Source: Craterostigma plantagineum
Lineage: Eukaryota > Streptophyta > Magnoliopsida > Lamiales > Linderniaceae
Length of the DNA stretch: 64,000 nucleotides
Direction of reading: 5' to 3'
Assembly: GCA_027422505.1 (NCBI GenBank)
Contig: JAPQWV010000002.1
Location: 21,522,001 to 21,586,000, forward strand
Shown here in pieces: positions 54,380 through 64,000 of the stretch. Under the pieces are notes generated by a model. It ran no database searches. It had not been told where the DNA came from and saw nothing but the letters and a program-made list of their open reading frames with translations. Numbering within the stretch: the first letter of the stretch is position 1; the number at the start of each line of letters is the position of its first letter. The position numbers and the translations under genes were made by a program.

Positions 54380-55209
54380 GCAAATCAAAGTTTTCGTACA
54401 TTTATATGTTAAGGTTTAGAAACTTTTCGTGGCCATGTGGATAGATATACAACACTATGTGACTATTACCCACATATATGTGTGCGTATATATAATGAGG
54501 TTAATTCATCAAAAGAACTAAAGTAGTACACGTGGGGGGGGGGGGGGGGGGGGAGGTATTATGTTAAGTATGACTAAGGATTGTTTTCTTACCTACAAGG
54601 TAATCGACGGACAAAGAAAGGGAAGGGCATACCACGAAAATAAGGAGAGGTTCGACCCATTAGGGAATTTACCGGATTGCTTGACTGACTTTATCTGGAG
54701 GACATGTATGTGAATCATTCATCTACGACGCGTAACACTTATATGATTTATGTGCTTTTACGTACTTCGGTGATTTATGCGAATTACGCGTTTTACGTAC
54801 GTCTCATGCGGATTATGTTTTATGTGTTTCACGGTCATATGCATGGCATGTGCATATCACATCAGGTTGAGAGATGGTTCCCACCGTATTGAGGCGGTGA
54901 TGATTCGACGTATTGTTAAGTGGGGTAGATTGAGATAATTAGGACTTGTTAGACTCACAGATTTCCTGGCGGAGATAGACGTGACCGATCTGTCTAGCGT
55001 GATACATGGATGGAGACCTGTGGAGCGGCGATAGGGTTTTTGGATATTTTGATTTTTGGGGCTATGGCCTTTGTATAGACTTGACGTTGTAGACGATACT
55101 TTGTTGTAATATATAGTATTTTAGGAAAAAGAATTGTTAGATGGGTCTTCCGCGACTTACGTTGCGAAAATCCTCCACTAATCTTAATTAGAAAATGAGG
55201 GTCGCTATA
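53964..55209 (+). repeat. 3' LTR of gypsy E
   Basis: Starts TGTAATACCTG and ends GGGTCGCTATA (the expected CA end is mutated). Contains an (AAT)n microsatellite at 54339-54378 and a run of 20 G at 54534-54553. Confidence 0.7.
54534..54553 (+). repeat. Poly(G) run of 20
   Basis: Twenty consecutive G, preceded by CACGT. Can form G-quadruplexes and is prone to length error in assemblies. Confidence 0.9.
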
Positions 55210-55580
55210 GTCTATCGGCCGGTATGGGGTATATATTTATATACAGTTTAAATAGAGAGTTCGGTTTAAGAAGGAATCCTATATTTTAGTTTAAAACTTT
55301 ATATATAACGGCATATTTTGTATAAAAGATTTTATACATTATAAAATCAATAACAAATTTATAAGTATATATTTATATTTTCTATGTATTGAATGATGTG
55401 GGTTTTGGCTGAAACCGACTGGAATATGTTTATAGTGTCGGTATTAAATAAATGATCGATTTGAAGAAAAAACTTAGCACTGAGATCATCGAAATGCAAC
55501 ATTTTTGTGAAGTCTAGGAAACTTGTTATATCAATTAATTGGATATAACATTGTTCCTCATGACTTCATGCTTAGAATTT

Positions 55581-55960
55581 TTAAGATAAGTAAGTCCTAG
55601 AGCATTTATAAAGTAGGTAAGCTTGGGGGAGCGGTTTGGTGAAGATATCTGCCACCTGCCGGTCTGTGGAGATATGCTCTAGTCTGATGTCCTTCCTAAT
55701 CACATGGTCTCTGGTGAAATGATGCCTAATCTCTATGTGCTTCATCCTTGAGTGGAAGGCCTGATGAAATGGTGCTATTGCACTTGTGCTATCGCAAAAT
55801 ATTGGTGTGTCTGACTCCTTCACTCCATAGTCCGCCAGTTGATGCTGGATCCATAGGTCTGTGAGCAACAGCTTCCAGCTGCTAAGTACTCTGCTTCAGC
55901 TGTCGAGGTTGCAATCGAGGTCTGGTTCTTGCTGAACCACGAGATGAGCCGGCCACCAAG
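55581..55960 (-). pseudogene. RNase H of copia C
   Basis: CQFLGGRLISWFSKNQTS and ATSTAEAEYLAAGSCCSQ (55960-55870), then in a shifted frame IFCDSTSAIAPFHQ, MKHIEIRHHFTRDH and DRQVADIFTKPLPQ (55868-55600). A frameshift near 55867 separates the halves. Confidence 0.85.
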
Positions 55961-56050
55961 GAATTGACAAGTTCCAGTGGTGTTCCTTCGGTCTATCTTG
56001 CAATCTGCATAGTCTGAATCGTAAAGCCATGTAAGGATAAGCTAGAATAC

Positions 56051-56482
56051 TTAGGATACCAGGGACCATCGTGAACCGTCCCCTTCAAGTACTTCAGTAT
56101 CCTTTGGCTGCGGTGAAGTGGCTTTCCTTGGGGCCAATGAGACCCCGATATTGGTCACATTGAGTGTTGTTCCCCATTCATCCTTCTCAAGCTTGATTGA
56201 TGCACTCATTGGTGTGGATGCTTCTAAGCAGTTGCCCATACCGAATCTTTTCAGCAGCTCCTTTGTGTACTTGGCCTGATTGATGAAGGTCTTATTCTCC
56301 AGCTGTTTTACTTGAAGGCCTAGAAAGAACGTTAGTTCCCCCATCATGCTCATCTCGAACTGGTCTTCAATCAGTTTTGAGAACCTCTTGCACAGTTTCG
56401 AGTTGGTTGAATCAAATATGATGTCATCGACATATATTTGTACGATGAGCAGATCTTCCCCCTCGAAGAGTGTCTCGTCCAC
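56051..56482 (-). pseudogene. Reverse transcriptase core of copia C
   Basis: IVQIYVDDIIFDSTNSKLC holds the catalytic YVDD; FEMSMMGELTFFLGLQVKQ and YTKELLKRFGM follow as in copia RTs. After about 100 codons the frame shifts (STPMSAS then unrelated residues). Confidence 0.85.
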
Positions 56483-56508
56483 ACTCCCAATGGTGAACTC
56501 ATTGTCTG

Positions 56509-57042
56509 TTAGAAACTTAGACAGAATCTTGTACCACGCTCTCGGCGCCTGTTTGAGCCCATAGGGACTTTCTTCAACCGGTATACATGATTTGGGAACT
56601 CATGATTCTTGAAACCGAGAGGTTGAGCTACGTAGACTTCTTCAGAGATGTTGAAGAGTGTCATTGCTTCATCACTCATCTCCTCGGCATTCTTGGAGGA
56701 GGTTTTTGCTACGGATAGTGCTTTGACCGGTTGAACTGGTATCATCTCCTCCATTCTTGTATGGAGTTCGAATTCGTAGGCCTTCAAATCTACGAATAAA
56801 TCATGGAGCATTAGTTTCTTAAGTATTTCGACTCTCGAATAAACCATAGTTTTCACATCCCATTCTCTAGGGAGTGCCTTCATGACTTTAGTCGCCACAT
56901 CCCGGTTCTCAAGCTCCCCTGGCTTCATCCTGATGGCGTTGTATTTTTGGATGGCAACCACGAGCTTCGTTTCTCGTGTCTGGTCATTGCCTTCGCAATA
57001 TGGCAGAGCTTGGCCCACCTCCTTTGCGGTATGGCACATCAT
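56509..57042 (-). pseudogene. In-frame gag-RT deletion fusion in copia C
   Basis: A single open frame of 177 codons. It starts in gag (AIQKYNAIRMKPGELENRDV, VMKALPREWDVKTM) and passes without a stop into the RT fingers (EEVYVAQPLGF, HVYRLKK). Gag's C-terminus with its knuckle, protease, integrase and the first part of RT are deleted. The fusion itself is seen; expression or function is not implied. Confidence 0.75.
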
Positions 57043-57192
57043 GACCTGCTAGAGTTAGCTCGCTCCTTGTTTTAAGAATTTCTTGCGGTTCTGTAGATTG
57101 AGCGGCATGTCTAGGGTTGACCTTTTTGAACTCGAGCGGTCCATTAGTCACCACGTCCCACATCTCTTAGTCTTGTGCGCAGAGATGGGTCG

Positions 57193-57514
57193 TGTTAGGA
57201 ATTATTTATTGTGTTCAATTAATTATTTTATATTAACTTTGTAATTTATAAGTAAACTGAGCTTTTACTTTGTAAAGGCCAGTAAGCTTTTATTTGTAAT
57301 GGGCTTACAAGGTCTCAAGTACAATTTACCAACATGTGGTATAAGTACTATAGTTAGGTGTCTTGTCTGTGTGAGAATATAGAGAAATAGTTTTTGTAAG
57401 AGACGCTCCTTACACCTCTCAAGAACACACACACACGCACCCCATGCATTTCAATTCTTCCATTCACAAATCGTGGTAAAATCGTTCTTCGTTAGTTTGG
57501 TTGGATAATCTACA
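57193..57514 (+). repeat. 5' LTR of copia-like element D
   Basis: 322 bp from TGTTAGGAATTATTT to AATCTACA, followed by G and the primer site TGGTATTAGAGCG (57516-57528). It breaks the gag of copia C right after GAGATGGGTC. No second copy of this LTR is visible in the window. Confidence 0.7.
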
Positions 57515-58599
57515 GTGGTATTAGAGCGAAAGTGTTAGGATTTGAGCAAGTTTCTGAAATTTCAGATATATCTTTCAGTTTCGAATTCAACTTTATTCTT
57601 GAGCTTTTGTTTCGATTCCACTGGTTTTGCAACCTCTAGAGGCAAATAAAGTTGTTTTCGAGTGTTCTTCAGTGATTACCCAACATTTTTCTGTTGATCT
57701 GAGTGAGGTTTAGGTAGAAATCGAGTCTGAAGTTCGTTTTTCTGCCCATAAAGTTTTTGGACAGAATCGCCCGATTTGAACACTGTAGCTAACACTTTGA
57801 ATCGCCCGATTTGAACACTGTAGCAATCGCCCGACTTGAACTTGCACTGTAGCTAACACAGAATCGCCCGATTCGAGTGTGCATTGTTGCTAACATTTTG
57901 AATTGCCAGATTCCAAATCGCCGAACCTAAATTTCAGACAAAATCGCACGATGGCTGCAGTCGCCCGGAGTGCTACAGTCGCCCGATTGATCAAATCGCC
58001 CAATACTTTCAATCGCCCGATTTGCTACAGTCGCCCGATTGCTTCAGTCCAATTGGAACAGTAAATTGCCCGATTGACTTTTGCCCGTTTTGAAATTCGG
58101 CAAATTTTCACTTGCAAATTCCCGATTCTTGCTACCCCAATTCGCCAGATTTCAAACTTACAAGTTTATGTCGAATCTTCATCCTTCAAAACCTTAAATC
58201 GGGCGATCCAGACTCATTCTTCAAAAATCACACTTAAACGTTTTCGATCACCAAAAACTTTTTGAGGAAAATTATTTTTCATCATTTGATGAGAAAAACA
58301 TTCTGAGTCCAATGAGCATAGTCAATTCTGTTGCCCATTTATAATTTTCCTTCCGGTCCAGAAAATTTGGGTGTAGACTATTTTCTGTCAAAATTTTGGA
58401 AGCAAATCCCACAAACGTGTCAACGATCACATATCCAACTATCTACTTAGAACATTCAAGGTATATTATATAAAAAGACTTGCCATTTTTCCAATGTTTT
58501 TGAAATCATCACAAAACTTTTCAGTGTACACCAAACGTTTTTGAAGCTTAAATCCTCGAAACTTCACTCACACTCGTAAGGATCCACACACATCAATCA
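57515..58599 (+). other. Leader of element D with recurrent ATCGCCCGA words
   Basis: From 57766 to 58080 the word ATCGCCCGATT, or close variants, recurs about ten times, often followed by TGAACACTGTAGC or GCTACAGTC words. No protein is recognisable. Confidence 0.6.
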
Positions 58600-60800
58600 A
58601 TGACACCCTTCCACAAGTCCCATAGTAAGAAAAACTCCGAGCCAATCAAATTTTATAATTGCGGCGAACTTGGGCACACGGCTACAGATTGCTTCCTACC
58701 CAAAAAGAAGGGTGGGGAGTACTACTCCAGAAAATTACGACGGATTAAGAAAACAAAAGCTGGAGTAGCTTTGATGGCAGAACAAGACAGCTGGCTCGAT
58801 GAAACATCTAAAAGCGAGCAAGAAAATGTAGCCAAAATAGCTAGTGAAAGGAGCTAAATCGGAGAAAAAGGACATGGAGGCAGACGATGGTGGTAAAAAC
58901 GAGAAAGCATATTCAGAAAGGGAGGTAGAATCTATAGACCCCCTTCTATATTTCGAACTCCAAGAAAAATTTACAGCTCTTCATAGCAATTTCAGGTCAT
59001 TAGAAAAGGAACTAGCTAAGACTATAGCCGATCTAGATATGACACGTGAAAATGTAGATAGACTAGAAACTAGCTTAGCTAATTCCGTAGCCAATTTAGC
59101 CGAAAGCGTCAAAAGTCATTGACTTAAGTAACAAAGTCTCAAACTACGAGCAAACAACAAGCGAATGTGTGGATCACAAGAGGATAATCAACGACTTGCA
59201 AGCTCAGTTTGATAACAATTATCAATGTATGCTCAGGCAGCTTCGAGAGATGAGTAATCTTGATTGCCTACTGGAAGTAGCGCAATCAAAGAATTGACAG
59301 TCGCGATGTTGAAATAGTAAAGCTGAAAACACAGGTTACCGAGCTGAAGGCTAAATTGACAACTTGCGACGACGAGCGAATCAATAAAACATGCGAGTTC
59401 GATCTCCTGGATAAAGAACGTGTAAAATTGTATGCTATGATTAAAAAGCTATTTGAACTCCTAACAAAAAAAGGACAAACAGATCGAATGATCTTCTTGA
59501 ACCAGCCTAAGGACACAGAATTCTACGATCCACGTGCAGGCCTAGGCTTTGTTCCAAACCCTATCCCAACTGTGAAGAAACCCCTAAACCCTTACGATCC
59601 GTATGATATTAGCTACTTAGGGATTAACATACATAAATTAATAGCCTTCACACAAGAAATTGATGCTATCGAGGACACTAAGGGAGATAGGACAACAAGA
59701 GTTGAAATAACACTCGACTATGAAGCATTGAATAATAGCTACAAGATAAGGGAAATACCTTTGTATGATGACTTAGATGCTCTTATTCCCCCTTCAACAC
59801 CAATCATTGTCGAGAACACGTCCCGTGACTTAGCACAGTCCAGCCCCTCTAGTGCATATATCCCACCAGCAATTAAGGAAATCTCTGACTTGCGCTCGAC
59901 CCTAGAGTGCAAAGATTGTTTTTCAGGTAGAAAATGACGTGCCATTGACAATAATTTCCTCACTCGAAAAACAAATCAACAGAACTATAGCTTCAGCCTC
60001 TCCACAAATGTCTCTAGCTGAGTCTAAAATAGAACCTCCAACCAAGCTTAGGACATTAAGAAAGCATAATGCATCGAGAAAATCAAAGCATACCAATTTA
60101 TCCTCGCATGCACATAGAGGTAAAATTTTAGATAGATCGAAGGGGAAGGAGATAGCCACATGAGACGACCTACTGTTGCAGAACGTGCTCCTTCTTTTAA
60201 AAAAGAAGGGGGAAGTTAAATTTAGAGCATGTAGTTCAACTTCGCATAGTAGGCATCTACCGCAAGCTAAATTTAACCTGCTACATCTCCACCCATGATT
60301 TCATTTTCTGAACCTGTACGAACATCTATGCTCTCTAATTTCCACTATTCATATGATGATGCACTTGCCTTAAATTCTCGTTTTATAGCAGATGCAAGTA
60401 CAATCAAGAACGACACACGCTTCTTTGCTAAGTCAGGCTCACCAACTCAAAAGGAGAAGCCACAAACAAAAAGAAAGACAAAGCCTGCACATTCGTCTCC
60501 TAAGTCCAGTTCTAAACTTGACAAACGAGAAGCACAAAAGCATCCAGTCAAAGCACTCTAAGACTGAAGCTAAAGCTAAAGTTTTGGAAATTAAGAAAAT
60601 CTGGATTACAACACAACAACTTAGGGCAAGCACTAGCCTTTGTTATCCCTTAGGAATTAGAATGGGTTCCTAAATCAACCATTAAAGCTATAGATAAATC
60701 TAAAGTTGACTTAGGACATAAATCTATGAAAGATGCATGCATAAACACTAGACCTAATACGAAAGGACCCATTCTTAGATGGGTACCAAAATCTGCTTGA
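58600..60800 (+). pseudogene. Gag region of element D (Sirevirus-like)
   Basis: Begins near a CCHC knuckle (FYNCGELGHTATDCF, 58648-58692), then a coiled coil (58844-59122; FRSLEKELAKTIADLDMTRE). A second charged frame follows at 59356-59937 (EFDLLDKERVKLYAMIKKL and a Pro-rich part), and late frames at 60295-60673. A final GPILRWVPKSA at 60765-60798 recalls the gag-pol hinge of Sirevirus gag. Frameshifts and stops separate the parts. No protease, integrase or RT motif follows. Confidence 0.6.
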
Positions 60801-63544
60801 GATGTTTGGAGTTTCCAGCATGAGTAGGTACTTAGAGAGCTGCTCCACACCCATGACTGGTTTACGACGAGAGCAGCAACAAGTTCCCTCACGTATGGTA
60901 CCTGAAGCGGCCCCACATACGTGATCAAGGGATGGGATGCGGGCAGCTAGAACCACACTGACAAATTTGGTAATATTCTAAATATGCCTAAGATCACATG
61001 TTCGACATTCACTGAATTTTCAATATACATATGAGCTCAAATGAGTAACATACCTAATATGTTAGCAATATCTAGGATGAACTACTCTTTATTCATCTTA
61101 AGATACATTCTTCATCCTAGTGGACATGCTAAATAAGGTTCCCAAAAAAAACAACATAAAATGCTTGGGGAGCTTTATTTGTTAAATTAAGGGAGAGAAA
61201 TTTTAGAAATGAAATAATCTTCGCCAAACTTATTTAATTGAGGGGGAGGAACAAAATATGTATATACATATATATATATATCTTATAGAATTTTCAAGCT
61301 TAACTTTTATATATGCATATAAGCAAAAATTGATAAATGCCTATATCTTTAAATGGTACATTTTAATATGCATGTTCTTGCAAGATTTTGAAATAGACAA
61401 CGCATATTCCGTGATCAATTGATAAATACCATTCTTTTAATTGAGCGAAATTTGAGGGAGAGCATCTCTTTATTTTTAAAGAGAAGCAACTCCTATATTT
61501 GTGTTAAAGGGAGAGATAATTAAATATTTTTTTCAGAGTGAACTTAAATACGTGAACTTAGTTAAAGAGATTCGAAAGATAAATTTGATCCGAATTTGCA
61601 AAGGGAGAGTAATTCAGTTCGAAGAAGCATGATTTGAGGGGGGAGGAACAATATATATATATAAAGTAACAAAGAAAGAAAATGCCCCCTCAAGCACTTC
61701 GACCTTCAAGATGGACTCCAACAAAAACAAGCAACTCTCGAAAGCTCAAGAATTCCAAAATCGCTTCTAGTGCTAACTCAGCAATAACCTCAACAAACCT
61801 GCTCCGAACTGCTGACCAAAATCAAGCAGTAAGAGTCACTTCGTACCGGATGTATGGATTTTACGTTCCCATGGTTCAGTCACACCAAACTGAACCTAAC
61901 CACTGAACACAGCCGACTGTTACTGACGATCTCAAACTCATAAAGCTACCCATATTTGAAAAATCTTGACAAGACCGAAGAGAGGAAGATACAAAATCCC
62001 TTAGCTTACACATTACTCGGACCAACCCCATAGGTACAAGTGCTACTTTATTAGCTCCCGGGTAGAAGTCGCCTCATTTGGCCAATGGCGCATGCACAAC
62101 CGAGACTTACCCACTCATCGATCTCCCAATAGACCGATGTTTCATCAAATCACGGGGAGTCGCGTAATCTATCACTGCTTCATGTGGAAGCAGGAGATAT
62201 TGAACTAAGTGGTAGTCAGCCCCACACCACTGAACATTCTTGAAAACATCGAGTCTAGATGTCCTTACTACCTAAATGTTTTATATTATTTTAGGACACC
62301 TTGTCTTATCTGGACTTCGTGACCAGATCAGAACTTCCGTAGACATGTCATTCTAAGACATGCTTCGATGATCGGAAGGAAGTCCTGTCGTTGCAACATC
62401 AAAACAACAACGGTTCAGGCCATCGTCTTCGAGTTAGTCTCAAGAAAAATGTTAACGGGCTGCCTATGTGACCCCGGTTCATCAAGTCCTGTTCTCACAG
62501 GCCACGTCTCAGAGTTTGTCTCTGAAGCCGTGTTGACGGATCGCCTCAATGGCTTTGTCTGGTTGTTACCTTAACCGACCTGTCTTTTGTGTCCTTCTTA
62601 GCCTCCTACACAAGCATGCCGATCACACGAATCGCCTTGAGGGGGAGAAGGGGATACGTACAAATAAATGGGTCGGACCACCCACCAAATTTCCGCCGAG
62701 CGTACCACTCTGAAACCGAGCTCTACAACATTTGAATTGAACATTCCAAAGGAGCATCGGTACAACTTAAAACACACCCCACGTACACCTCATTCGGTAG
62801 CCAGACGAGTTTCGCCGAGGCGAATCAGACAACTTCCTTCGATGACGAATCTGGAGCGGTGAAGAAGAAGATTAACCTGGGCATCCACTATTTCTGCCAC
62901 GCCAACCACCCTAGCCGAGCTCTCATGCAATTGAATGGATAATCTCAAGGATCCCAAACACATTGTCAGAAAACACACTCCACGCCTACCTTCTTCTGGA
63001 GCCAGATAAGCTTCTTCAAGGCCGAACCAGACAACTTCCTTCGAAGTTGACGAATCTGACACCGAGAAGTAGAAATCGTGACCAGCAATCAACTCCATTA
63101 TCCCGACAACGCGCTCTTTTTGCCAAAGACGATGACGCATTTTGACCCATCGCATGAAGATCAAGGAAAACTGGGAGCAATACCAAGACGAAAATGCAAG
63201 ATAGATCAGAAAATGCAAGATAGACGAAGACCACAGAGTCTAACGATAGTTAACGCCTCAAGTACGACTCTCCGATTTAAAGAAACACCACAATCACAAC
63301 GCAAGGTTGAAAAGATGTAGGGAGGTTGTGCTACAATCGAACGAAGAGATCGGACCCAAATGACAAGATACGACTAACAACTTCAGCATGGACTTCAAGC
63401 ATCAAAGCAGCCGACTCGTGTACAGCACTTAGTTTAAAAGAAAACTCTCACTCCCAACAAAAAGTTGAACAAACGTATGGGGAGTGGTGACTATCCAAGC
63501 AGTTAGTTAGAATGAATATCAAGCAGTTCTGCTCTGATACCACT
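60801..63544. other. Uncertain retroelement-derived region
   Basis: No catalytic motif found on either strand. GAGGGGGAGGAAC-type purine tracts occur at 61232, 61636 and 62640, like Sirevirus PPT copies. 62795-63075 contains an imperfect tandem duplication of about 205 bp (CAGACAACTTCCTTCGA at 62828 and 63028). The 60-142-codon frames here match nothing I know. The border between D and the rest of C is not located. Confidence 0.4.
63532..63542 (-). promoter_or_regulatory. Primer binding site, element C
   Basis: Minus strand TGGTATCAGAG two bases inside the LTR at 63545, as in element A. Confidence 0.85.
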
Positions 63545-64000
63545 TGTTAGGATCGATTTACGTGTTTCGAGGGGGTGAATAAACACACGATTATCTAATG
63601 TTAATTTTCAGTTTGGTCACGTTAAAGATCAATACCGGTGTTTGATAGTAGTGTATGTTGACTGGTGCGGAAGAAACCGGTCAGTTATGAACCAAGACCA
63701 GATGTGAGTCGTGGTAGGTGTATGATGTTGCGATACAAACAATGTTTGTTTCTGGAAGTTCGGAGCTAAAATCTCCTATGTTTCCCCTTCTTCCTCGCAA
63801 GGAAGGTTTCTACTAGAAGCCTCGATTTACAATCCTTGCCGTACAACCTCCTTAGCTAGACTGACTCAATATAACCTCACAACTATATTTTGGTAACTAA
63901 ACTCCTATATACTCTAAACGGTACAGTCCATATTTTTCAAGAGTTTTTACAGTCCGTTGAGCAAAACACTCACTAAACGTTCCAGTTTAATGTAGTGACA
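63545..64000 (-). repeat. 5' LTR of copia C, cut by the window edge
   Basis: Begins TGTTAGGATCG. It shares with A's LTRs GAGGGGGTGAATAAAC, TGGAAGTTCGGAG, CCCCTTCTTCC and GCAAGGAAGGTT in the same order. The outer end lies beyond 64000. Confidence 0.85.

Larger units (their letters stand above)
52577..55209 (+). mobile_element. Gypsy remnant E with truncated 5' LTR
   Basis: About 60 bp of 5' LTR end (52577-52637) match the end of the 3' LTR (55147-55209): CGCGACTTACGTTGCGAAAA and CTAATCTTAATTAGAAAATG. A PBS with two extra bases (TGGTTATATCAGAGC, 52638-52652), a 1.3-kb interior without coding capacity, the GGACGAAATTCTTTTAAGGG box with PPT (53938-53963) and a 3' LTR of 1246 bp (53964-55209) follow. 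Same general type as gypsy H but a different LTR. The truncated 5' LTR abuts copia F and the 3' LTR abuts copia C, so a deletion or recombination has joined unrelated elements. Confidence 0.75.
55210..57190 (-). mobile_element. Copia C, 3' part (RNase H to gag)
   Basis: Minus-strand copia related to A. Sense order: gag N-terminal half (57130-56680), a fused RT, the YVDD RT (56482-56051), RNase H (to 55581), then 3' non-coding sequence homologous to 9094-9300 of A. The 3' LTR is missing because gypsy E joins at 55209. The upstream gag sequence breaks at 57190 where D's LTR begins. C's 5' LTR is probably the one at 63545. Confidence 0.8.

Overview
This is a nuclear segment of a flowering plant, probably a eudicot. 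The evidence is a plant-type PPR-DYW organelle RNA-editing factor, a 17-coding-exon class I trehalose-6-phosphate synthase gene with GT-AG introns, Ty1/copia and Ty3/gypsy LTR retrotransposons primed by initiator-Met tRNA, a plant L1-type LINE, and Stowaway, hAT-like and Tourist-like small elements. I cannot name the species from the sequence. Only two genes look intact; almost everything else is transposon.

Layout. 1-6.5 kb: AT-rich intergenic DNA with a minisatellite, a duplicated GC-rich module, and a hairpin cluster whose loops are mutually complementary. 6.49-6.58 kb: a broken first exon resembling an ERD2/KDEL receptor. 6.70-13.6 kb: copia element A (minus strand, both LTRs, decayed coding region). 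13.6-18.3 kb: DNA-transposon-like sequence containing a roughly 310-bp repeat family in two blocks. 18.37-20.73 kb: intact intronless PPR-DYW gene like Arabidopsis MEF29 (At4g30700). 21.04-22.57 kb: 5'-truncated LINE with poly(A) and a 12-bp target duplication. 22.87-23.17 kb: C-terminal relic of a cellulose synthase gene (minus). 23.4-29.24 kb: 5'-truncated Sirevirus-like copia element B. 29.59-30.29 kb: solo LTR inside an (AT)n tract. 30.41-38.17 kb: gypsy element H with LTRs of about 2.96 kb and a gag-only interior. 38.97-39.83 kb: hAT-like element with a Stowaway MITE inside it. 40.3-45.45 kb: TPS1 gene, all exons in frame. 46.70-46.93 kb: second Stowaway of the same family in opposite orientation. 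47.29-51.99 kb: young copia element G, inserted in the LTR of an older copia (F). 52.58-55.21 kb: gypsy remnant E. 55.2-64 kb: minus-strand copia C, related to A, interrupted by copia-like sequence D; C's 5' LTR runs off the right edge.

Function. TPS1 makes trehalose-6-phosphate, the sucrose-status signal. The PPR protein is predicted to specify an organellar C-to-U editing site. Nothing links the two; they are gene islands in nested transposons. Several genes near the islands have been reduced to exon-sized relics. The most unusual points are the gag-only gypsy element, the complementary-loop hairpins, three AT-hook-like peptide repeats in the gag region of element A, repeated PPT-like tracts in element B, and matched inverted Stowaway copies on either side of TPS1. 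I did not find a convincing new multi-gene system.
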